Shown here one piece after another: positions 56,000 to 64,000 of a DNA stretch of 64,000 nucleotides (positions are counted from its first letter, which is position 1; each line of letters starts with the position of its first letter). Where the stretch lies: positions 996,315 to 1,060,314 of the forward strand of contig MU006095.1 of the NCBI GenBank assembly GCA_010093705.1, written 5' to 3'. This DNA comes from Patellaria atrata CBS 101060. Lineage: Eukaryota > Ascomycota > Dothideomycetes > Patellariales > Patellariaceae. The notes beneath the pieces were generated by a model. It saw only the letters and a list, made by a program, of their open reading frames with translations, did no database searches and was not told the origin of the DNA. A program made the translations under genes and the position numbers.

Positions 56000-58404
56000 T
56001 CATGCTTCTCTCCCACGACTAACCGATCTTTCAATCCTTATCTGCGCATCTTCCTCCTCAGCTGCGTTCAGATCTTCACTTGGGAGAAGGACAGCCTTAT
56101 CAATAGCAACCGGAAGCCCACGATGTCTACCCCTAACCATGACAGCACACAGTATTAGCTTACTCAGTGCGTGAAAACTACCACAGAAGCTGTATGCGTC
56201 GTAAGGTAGCCCGACAGAGATCCCGACACAGCCGTACGCGGATACAGTATCGAATATCACGTTGAAGACGGAGAAGACCGCTGGATCACGTTCAAACTGG
56301 GACCCTTCGATGATCATGACGAGAAACACTGCGAGAACGAGCCACCATATATCGTGAGCTAGCTGAGCCCGTAATTGTTGCCGTACGAAATACGTCTTTC
56401 TGTCCTGGTCTCCTAATCCTGTGATATGCCTTTTTAGGAAACCGAAGATCGTATGAGGTACCCCTGGGTTTTCGTCGAAATCTGGATCATCAGAGTATAT
56501 TCCAAGGCTTCTTTCCTCATACACGTTGGAGTTACGCATGGTGATGACGACAGGGTATACGGATATGTACATCATTACGAGGTAGAGTACCTGTAGACTG
56601 ACACGAACGGATGAGATTGGGACGACGTAGAACCCACCAGATCGCACGGCAAGAGCTTGGAAGAGACCTCCAAGAACTTGAACCCCATGAGGAAGTTGCG
56701 TGATTGCTTTATTCCCGATCTAGAGGTGATGACGATTAAGCTCTTACTATGAGACAAGAAGATAATTTCGAGACTCACATTCAAAACTTCAAAAGCAGCC
56801 CAGTCAATGCCATTAAGAGAAACGACACTGAGTAGTAACCACCAACTATGTTTAGCAGGGAAAAGGTTGGTGTAACATCTTCTGGGATGGTCTAGAAGAA
56901 ATCGAAGGGTCTTTCGCCATTCATCCCATGATTTATCCTTCGGCATCAGCTTGAGCATGGTCCATACGAGAAGTCTGAGGAAGAGTGGGTAACATGTATT
57001 ACCAGCAAGAATCATGATACCCATCGTCATCAGCATATAGATTGAAGTTTGATATGCCACCATATTAGCGTCCAGAAGGCTCATTCCAGAATTGTTAAAA
57101 GCAGAGACAGCGTTGAATGCACCAACCCACCTTACATTGTCAGTATCTCGATTTCAAATTTGCGTTATGGATCACATACCAAGGGTTCAACCCGTTTCTT
57201 CTCGCCGAATCCGGTCTTTTATTTGCAACGTACGCTCCAAGGGCTATGCAACCAAGTAGTTGCCAAAGAATAAAGTATAGAGGTACGAGATAACCAAGAA
57301 ATCTTACAGCCGCATACTCCACGCCTCCCAGCTTCTTACGTTCAGCTTCCGTAAGATTGTAGAATTGCGAGTTACGAGCGATCATTCCCTCAGATGAGAA
57401 ATACATATTGGTGCGTCTTCGAGGCGTCATAGACTGCGGAGTTGAACTCTTCACAGAACTGGATGATCCAGGTCTTTCAAGATGTAAGCGTTGATGTAAA
57501 GTTGCTGCTGAGCGAGCGCCGACGCCCATCATCGAGAAAGGGTGATAATGATGAGAGTTTATTTTTCTTCTAGAACTAATCCTTTCCGAAGAGGGGGGCT
57601 TAATCTCCGAATCGAAAGCGATATGTTCTGAGCTTCGTTCTTTATACTGCTGAGCTGGAGTTTCAGTAGGCGCACAATCGTTCGAAAGAGACTTTTCGAT
57701 ATTCGTCCCATTTCTACCTTCTTCTACAGTAGAGGACTCTATATCAGATATATCTCGCATCTGTTCACCTCGGGGTCTATTACTATGGCTTCGTGGTGTT
57801 GGTGTAGAGTTGTTGGAATGTCTCGGCTGATCCAAAGACGTTCTTTGACTCGATATCTCCTTAATTGTGTTCAAAACAGGTCTACTGGGGGTCTGCAGAT
57901 GTGATCGAGACCGAGATCGAGACCGTGTTCTCGAAAGAGATATCGAAAGTGAAGGACCGGGCGCTCTCTTACGTGTTTCTTCGAGGATGTGCTCGAATTT
58001 GGACTCAAATGCTTTCTTTCTGACGTGAACGACGAATGCAGAAACGAATATGGCAGACCCAAGCATTATAAGTACAAAAAGGACTATCTGCTGGAATGTA
58101 TTGAGGGTGGATAGATTTATTGTGTTCAAGCCCCTGGATGCTCTCAGCAAATGACATTTTGAAGAGACTATTCTTCTTACGCTAATGTCATAGCACTCGT
58201 GGTCAAGAATAATGCATCAGTAAAGCTAACACTTCTAAATGGAGTTGAAGCTCTCCAAAATATAACCGCTGATGCGAGACAAGTACCGAGGAAATACGCA
58301 TAATGGATTGTTATGAAGTTCAGGGGTGGTAAGGGACGACGAACAAAACGGAAAAGACGTCGTAGAGGGATTTTCAAGAACATATTTTTGAAATGAATAC
58401 CCAT
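56000..58404 (-). CDS. TRK-type potassium transporter
   Basis: A plasma-membrane K+ uptake protein of the TRK/HKT family. Exons 58404-58181, 58133-57180, 57130-56779 and 56719-56000 encode 749 residues in phase. Four membrane-pore-membrane units can be followed. The first has TTSAMTLAGLNTINLSTLNT (P-loop/filter), the second GAFNNSGMSLLD, the third RSGGFYVVPISSVRVSLQVL and the fourth DTVSAYGCVGISVG. A long hydrophilic loop of about 210 residues, rich in Ser/Arg (SLSRTRSRSRSRSHLQTPSR), separates the first two units, typical of fungal TRK proteins and probably cytoplasmic and phosphorylated. The C-terminus is short and charged. Family is certain; TRK1 versus TRK2-type orthology cannot be told. 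Confidence 0.94.
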
Positions 58405-59439
58405 TGTAGTGCACCCTCAGTGGGTGAGGTAGTGATACAAGTGTAGTCAATCTAAGGTACGATGCTGAGAAAGGTGGATACTCTTCGCAAAGGACTAAGG
58501 TATTGACTCTCTCCCGCAGCAGGAACGACACAAATAATGCGATATTGTGGTCATCTAATATTCAGGCGTCAGATGATTGAAAATAACTCTTCTCCAGACG
58601 TTAAATAGTAGACTCGGTATTTAGATGGCTGGTGGATAATTTGCTGTTTTGGAACCGGTCGAAGACTACGTACCTTACTGCAGTTCTAGGGTGAGATTTA
58701 GCCTCATCCCCATGATGACTTATAGTAGTTCTACAGTATAACAATTGTCATTTATCTCTCTGAATGTCCTTATTCACTATACCTATCTCATTGCTGTATC
58801 TATGTTTGATCGCCCTCTTTTTCTAGTATTATCGAGAATTTTATGTGTCTGAAACTGACGAAAGCAGCTGAAACCCAGTTCAATAGAATAAATACCTCAA
58901 CTAGTTTCTCACCCGGAAGGCATGGTTTTATCACTTTGTCAAACAATTATCGACTAAGCACTCAAAGAAGAGAAATCATTTGGACAACGGAACTAACGGC
59001 CCGATGGCATGTAAAGGTATCATTATTAACTGAAGTGAACACTGATAATTTGATTTCTACTGAGCCACGGGTCTAGAATCTTACGATGTGGATGGTTTGA
59101 AAAAGGGGGGTTTCTCTGAGGCTGTGCAGAATGGAAGCTGGATTAAGGTTGGTAGCACGGGTGGCTAGTGATTGACGTAGCCGCCGAAAAGGGCAAGGGG
59201 GAGATCGCAACGAGGAGACCTGGTGGGGGGTGAACAGAAGAAACCAAGCTTGTCATTGATACGATATTTCTAAGTCTCATCTCCAACCTGTTTCAGCTGC
59301 CGCTCTCTACAAAACCCTTCTTCTCTCTACCTAACTTTTCTCTACGAACAAACTATCCCATCTGTAATACACAATATCATTCTTCCTGATCCGTCAACGA
59401 CACCGACCATAGTCCTTCTCCTCATACACTATAAACACA
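58405..59439. other. Divergent intergenic region between the TRK and spartin-like genes
   Basis: About 1 kb between two divergent starts. A CT- and CA-rich leader precedes the spartin-like ATG (59281-59439). No RNA gene or repeat seen. Confidence 0.4.
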
Positions 59440-61091
59440 ATGGCAGGACACAACGATCCTCGTCTTCTCTATTCCATATCAGGGATCAAGGCCTATCATA
59501 TTCAGAATGGTGAGGAGCACGACTTGACACCGTCGGGACCACAGACGCTCTCCCTTCTTATGGTTCCAACTAACAGTCCTTTCGCTGATCTAAGGTATGA
59601 TTTCATATCTTAAAATAGATTAGACAATAATAACTTATGGTCTAGCAATACTCTTGGTCAGAATGAAGCACCAGAAGAAGACTTTTATCTCCATCTCCAT
59701 CTCCCACCTGAGTTAGACCTACCAATGCCAGCCACAACTCAAATATATCACCAACCTCCACGAAGTTACCTTGTCCCTCGATGGGACCTTGGGCCTGAAA
59801 ATGCGGCATTCACTCGTATTGAGTTTCCAACGATAGGAAAAGGAGCGAATCAAGTCACACAAGAGGATGTAGATACATTCGAGACTATCTTGGCTCAATG
59901 CACGGCTTTCCTGGAACGCGCAAGCCCTCCAAATGTGGAGAAGGGCTTATCGAGTACTACTAAGCCTTACAATCCGGCAGATTATGCTCCGGGAGAAGGC
60001 TACGCATCGAAAAATGAGAAGGGACATCCAGGCCAGATCGTTTTGGTAGATGAAGATAATGGAAGCGTGGTTGGAGAGCTTGCTGAAGGTGCACAAGTTG
60101 TAGAGGATCCAAAGTTGAAATATGGATCTAAAGGTACTCTTTACTGATATACCGTGCGCCATCATACCGTTACTGACGAAACATAGACCCCGTTGAAGTC
60201 ACAATATCCGCAGACGGAAACCGTGTCGATATCAAGCCTGTATCTGAGGATTATTTGCGCATGGCTAGACACCCAGCATACAAAAATTCCTCAATGGTCC
60301 AAAATGCAGCAGCAGCTTCGAGGCTTATTGTCACGGGATCGTCGATGCTTAGCAATATTCTTACACAGGGAGCTGAAAATTTCACTCGAAAGACACAACC
60401 AACGCAGAAACCCCTAACGTTTGCGCCGGTCACGCATCAACGAGTCCGGAAGATGACAACATTTACCACGGGCGCTGCAGGCCTGTCTGCAAAGACAGTA
60501 GGCCAGGCCACGAAATTCGCTCAAAATCTGGGTGCTTCGCTCGCAGGACGGAAGGCGAAGAATCCTAAAGGATATGATAAAGATGGAAATCCGATTACAG
60601 ACTATAAACCCGGTTTGCTCAACAAGTCCATGATCGCATTCTCGACCATTGCAGATGGTATTGAATATTCTGGGAAGAATCTCTTGACGTCTAGCGGAGC
60701 TGCTGCGACCACGGTGGTTGGTCATCGATATGGTGAGGATGCGCGGTCTCTTGCCGCAGATCTTGCTGGTGGTATGAAGAATGTTGGTCTGGTCTATATC
60801 GATGTGACAGGTGTTTCGAGACGAGCAGTAATCAAATCAGTTGCAAAGGGCATGGTCGTTGGAAGAGTAAAGGGGGGTGGAGAGATCGTAGTTGGAGGTG
60901 GTGATGGAGGTGTTGTCACCGCCCAAGATCTCCAGACTGCTGGTGGTGTCTCCAATAATAATCTTGGTCAAGGTCAGATCGCCGGTCCATCTGATCCCAG
61001 TGTGGTGGGTTTTGGCATGCAGTCAAATCCACAGGGATATCAACCTGGCATTGGTGATCCTCTTCACGGACAGCCAGCTCCTAAGAAGTGA
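59440..61091 (+). CDS. Spartin/senescence-domain protein
   Basis: A 515-residue protein in three in-phase exons: 59440-59594, 59646-60133 and 60187-61091. The N-terminal half (MAGHNDPRLLYSISGIKAYH; FYLHLHLPPELDLP; SYLVPRWDLGPENAAFTRIE) is the variable part of the family. The C-terminal half is the senescence/spartin domain: AAAASRLIVTGSSMLSNILT, VRKMTTFTTGAAGLSAKTVG, KNPKGYDKDGNPITDYKPG, then ADGIEYSGKNLLTSSGAAAT and DLAGGMKNVGLVYIDVTGVS. A Gly-rich tail ends it. In animals spartin binds lipid droplets and the domain binds and moves lipids; plant relatives respond to stress. A lipid-droplet or membrane role is inferred from family knowledge. Confidence 0.88.
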
Positions 61092-61567
61092 TGAGATAAT
61101 TGATCTGGTGGTCTCACTGAGCAGTCGGATTCCGAGAAATGGTAGAGGGGTTTGGGCTGGTGGGTTTGTGAATGATGAATTGATCACGGGTCATGAACAT
61201 GCGGTTGAGAATTTCCTGTTTGGTCGACTGGAGGTTTGCTAGTAATTTCTTCAGTTAAATTCGCACCTACCTTCTTTGTGTTGCTACAACTTCTTATTTC
61301 GAAAATACATTTTTCGATTATTCTGAACCTTGGTTCGGCTGCCATTGGCAAAAGACTCAAATCCATTCGATCCAAGCTCTTTTCCTTCCTGACATTTCTT
61401 ACGTCTCCACTGAAACCTAAGCCTAAACTCTCTCGCACCCACCAGCTTTTTTCTTATTTTATTCGTGCTGCGAATAAAATCTTCTCACAACGACACCTCT
61501 GTTGCACGGGAACCTAGCAACTCATCTCCAGCAAACTTAGCACATACTCGAATCGACTCAAAGCAAG
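61092..61567. other. Intergenic region
   Basis: 476 bp between the spartin-like gene and the next predicted gene on the same strand. No feature recognised. Confidence 0.35.
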
Positions 61568-62041
61568 ATGTCTGGACCGATACGCCCTCAGTTGAAGCAC
61601 ATCACGACCACCTTCACACGCGTGCTTCACGCGCCAAAAACCTCGATGTCACATGTAGAGCTCAATGCTATCGCCGCACTTCATCGTCATTCCATCTCGA
61701 CTCCGGTATGTCGCCCGTCTCTCGTAGCCCGAGGATCGAAGTCGGAATCCGATATCAACAAGCACGTGATAGGAGCTCGCTTCTCTTCAACTATTTTCGA
61801 CACCACCGAAGGTACGGGTATCCATAACTTCTTATGGGCTCGTTTTCATAGTGTAGCGTGCGTTAACGGCGAACTCCAAATCTATGGCCGCCCACCTCTC
61901 ACCATGGAGCCAGTTGTTGCCGCTACTCTAGACCAAGCTGAAGGTGCCGAGGACGAGAAGGCTATGAACCAGGGTCTATTGGACAAGTACAGACGAGAAT
62001 TGCTCCTCTACAGGACCTACCAGGTCGCTACGTGGGGATGA
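61568..62041 (+). CDS. Hypothetical protein, possibly truncated by an in-frame TGA
   Basis: Not recognised. A 157-residue frame starts MSGPIRPQLKHITTTFTRVL. Its Arg/Ser/Thr-rich, acid-poor head (to about residue 75) could be a mitochondrial presequence. The later part (FLWARFHSVACVNGELQIYG; MNQGLLDKYRRELLLYRTYQ) looks folded. It ends with TGA at 62039-62041. The same frame then stays open for a further 89 codons to 62308 (RLSRGIKKYGISTEFRSFKK; GVCYGPFAFISQHRRYGMQL). So either the gene once was about 247 codons long, or an intron removes the TGA. No function can be given. Confidence 0.45.
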   Translation: MSGPIRPQLKHITTTFTRVLHAPKTSMSHVELNAIAALHRHSISTPVCRPSLVARGSKSESDINKHVIGARFSSTIFDTTEGTGIHNFLWARFHSVACVNGELQIYGRPPLTMEPVVAATLDQAEGAEDEKAMNQGLLDKYRRELLLYRTYQVATWG

Positions 62042-62308
62042 TCGCTAAGAGAAGCCCACGGAGTCATGTCGGGTTGGACAAGGCTGTCGAGAGGGATCAA
62101 AAAGTATGGGATTAGCACGGAGTTCCGGAGCTTCAAGAAGGAAGCTATTATTCCAGATCATGATGATATGGGGGTCTGCTATGGTCCCTTTGCTTTTATT
62201 TCACAACACCGTCGCTATGGTATGCAACTGCGAGTTATGGAGGCGGCATTGACTAGGCAAATAGGTCTTATGTGGTGTAGGATAATATCAATGGACCCTG
62301 CATCTTGA

Positions 62309-63558
62309 TCTATCTGTTTCCTAAATCATCTCATGGTGCGCGTGAAACGGGCTGATATACTTGACGTGAGCTGAGAATATAAACATAAAGTAATTCCAAC
62401 GTGCTGTACGGTACTACCTAATCTTTTAGCAAGAAGATAAGGTAGGATCAACAGTAGAAATAACTTACAGATATAAAAGGAATAATAAACACAAACCCTG
62501 AAAAGATTTTAAGGAAGTAGCAGTTATATCAGGTCCGGGCGTACCATCTTTCCTCTTCATCACGTCAGGTTTCCCTCAAGCTCTTGTCTGTTCGACACTA
62601 TGAACATTAGAACCCATTTAGCTCTCAATTCCGGCTCACGCTCATACTTGTTTTCTGTTCATTTGGCCATACGTCTTACAGTGAGTAGTTCTGCAGCGCA
62701 TTTTCAAGTACAGCGTAATCAAATGACGATTTTGCTTTCTCTGCACCCAAAGACCAAGATTTTGACAAGCAACACTAGGTAGAAATATTCTCTGACCGCC
62801 ATGAGCTCTTCATGAAAGAACCAAAGTGCCAAAATTATATCCATCTCATCTTGGCAACCGCGGGAAAATCAGCGAGATCAGTAATCCTAAAACTCCATGG
62901 TTTTATGTTACCAACCGAGGCTAGATAGACCACCAATGAGACTTAGGTTGTCAAGTGAAGAGCTTAATTTTGCGTCTTTCATAAGGCGTGCATGAGATGG
63001 AAGCTCAACCAAAATGGCGGACTTTAGATGAAAGTACCTTGGAGGTATGCTCCGTGAAAGCAACAGTTGCGAGCAAGCCTCAAAAAGCGAATCGTAAGCA
63101 CCGCCAAGGGCTAGTGGCTTATTCAACAAATATCCATTCCCGCTGACCTCTCCTCGTCCATTGAAAGTTGTCATCTATTCCAGACTATCATTTCTTCAGG
63201 TTTATCTATGCTGTGAGACTTTTGACCGGATTCAGTTAGTTCTGGAGTTTACCTTACGCTTAAGGTACGCGTGCATGTTGATTAGCAAGCTGGTATCCTG
63301 AACCACCCCTTCTACAAGTTCTCTATAAGCAGATCATCCTCTCCCCAGATGGTCCGCTAAGAAATCAGATGGATTCATAATAGCAAGTTTTCATCTGTCT
63401 ACATTGAAGATATATGTGTTCTGATTCCGAGCCTCTTTTGATTGTGATTAAGACATAAGAGCCTGGGTATCGGTTGTAGGAGTTCTGATTACATATCAGG
63501 TACTTGGAACAGTAATCACGTCTGCTTCCCTAGTTCTTCACTACGGATCTCGATCCGA
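62309..63558. other. Intergenic, one weak small frame
   Basis: About 1.25 kb. A minus-strand frame at 62908-63174 (88 codons, MTTFNGRGEVSGNGYLLNKP) begins with ATG but has no domain, and I do not call it a gene. Otherwise nothing recognised. Confidence 0.35.
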
Positions 63559-64000
63559 ATGAGTACCATGCCGAGTCCGGATACGGATGAAAACGTGCCG
63601 AGAAAGAGGGCTAGGACTGCGACAAAGAGTGGAAAGGACAGTGGCAGCGACGATGCGAATAGCGGAAGCAAGAAGCAAAGAGGTCGACCAAGAGTGGATA
63701 CTCGGGATGAAACGGCTGCAGATGTAAGTTGTAATCTTTCCGTTAGACGAATCTCTTCTACATTAGGTTGTGATTTGGTCTGCTGTTCAGTTTCACAATA
63801 CTGAGACGTCTACTTATAGCGTCGACGGACGCAGATTCGGCTCGCTCAACGAGCATATCGGCTCCGCAAGGAAACCACCATTTCGTCCTTGAAGAAGCGG
63901 GTGGCTGGTTTGCAAGACACGATCGATCAGATGCACAATGCCTTCTTACAGTTCAACGATAAAGTAATTGACTCTGGAGAAATTAAGGCGAATACTATTC
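63559..64000 (+). CDS. bZIP transcription factor, 5' part (runs off window)
   Basis: Exon 1 is 63559-63723 (MSTMPSPDTDENVPRKRART...). A 96-bp intron follows, then exon 2 from 63820 to the window edge. The joined product reads a basic, Ser-rich head (KKQRGRPRVDTRDETAAD) followed by RRRTQIRLAQRAYRLRKETT, a fungal bZIP DNA-contact region in which QRAYR replaces the usual N-x-x-A-A-x-x-S/C-R. A heptad-like helix follows (ISSLKKRVAGLQDTIDQMHN). This is the bZIP type of filamentous fungi with an AP-1/Yap-like or loosely related basic region. The rest of the protein, including any regulatory domain, lies beyond the window. Confidence 0.88.

Noticed and set aside
62908-63174. 88-codon minus-strand frame starting with ATG
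   Set aside because: Too short, with no domain, splice partner or promoter evidence; left as a remark only.

Overview
The window is nuclear DNA of a filamentous ascomycete. Genes carry short spliceosomal introns (about 50-60 bp, GT...AG, CTAAC/CTAAT-like branch sites). The recognisable proteins are fungal: a Sln1-type hybrid histidine kinase, a TRK potassium transporter, a GID-complex Rmd5, a COMPASS Swd1 and a fungal bZIP. The flavour suggests Pezizomycotina, perhaps Leotiomycetes, but the exact clade cannot be fixed by reading alone. I recognised no rRNA, tRNA, CRISPR, bacterial operon or intact mobile element.

Layout. 1-1362 (-): 5' part of RPB1. 2220-3864 (+): Swd1/RbBP5 WD40 protein. 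4950-7622 (+): decayed protein kinase with in-frame stops. 8147-9063 (-): Maf-type nucleotide pyrophosphatase. 9829-11023 (+): MDR oxidoreductase. 11.0-16.3 kb and 18.1-21.7 kb are gene-poor stretches around a lone hyaluronan-synthase-like glycosyltransferase (16290-18067 +). 21714-25900 is a three-gene sugar-acid cluster: a DHDPS-family 2-keto-3-deoxy-sugar-acid aldolase (-), an L-rhamnono-lactonase-like amidohydrolase (+) and an L-rhamnose-dehydrogenase-like SDR (-). 26501-27916 (+): Rmd5 E3 ligase. 28304-30832 (-): large low-complexity protein with 11-residue W/G/R repeats. 33-37 kb holds poorly conserved genes, one of them frame-disrupted. 38359-38769 (+): small secreted crystallin-like protein. 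39903-40523 (+): small basic protein. 41320-45109 (-): Sln1-type osmosensor. 47627-49198 (+): F-box-like protein. 50046-50585 (+): SCP2 protein. 50860-55247 (-): sterol-glucosyltransferase-like protein fused to a VPS13/ATG2-C-like segment and six UIM-like motifs. 56000-58404 (-): TRK K+ transporter. 59440-61091 (+): spartin/senescence-domain protein. 61568-62041 (+): short gene split by a TGA. 63559-end (+): bZIP factor, truncated by the window edge.

How the genes work together. The clearest functional group is the sugar-acid cluster, which would cover oxidation of L-rhamnose, lactone opening and retro-aldol cleavage, with the dehydratase step missing from the window. The Sln1-type kinase (osmosensing) and the TRK transporter (K+ uptake) lie 11 kb apart and are not evidently co-regulated. 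The most unusual single protein is the glycosyltransferase / VPS13-C-like / multi-UIM fusion. Four proteins here carry N-terminal PPSY motifs, the class of peptide bound by Rsp5/NEDD4 WW domains.
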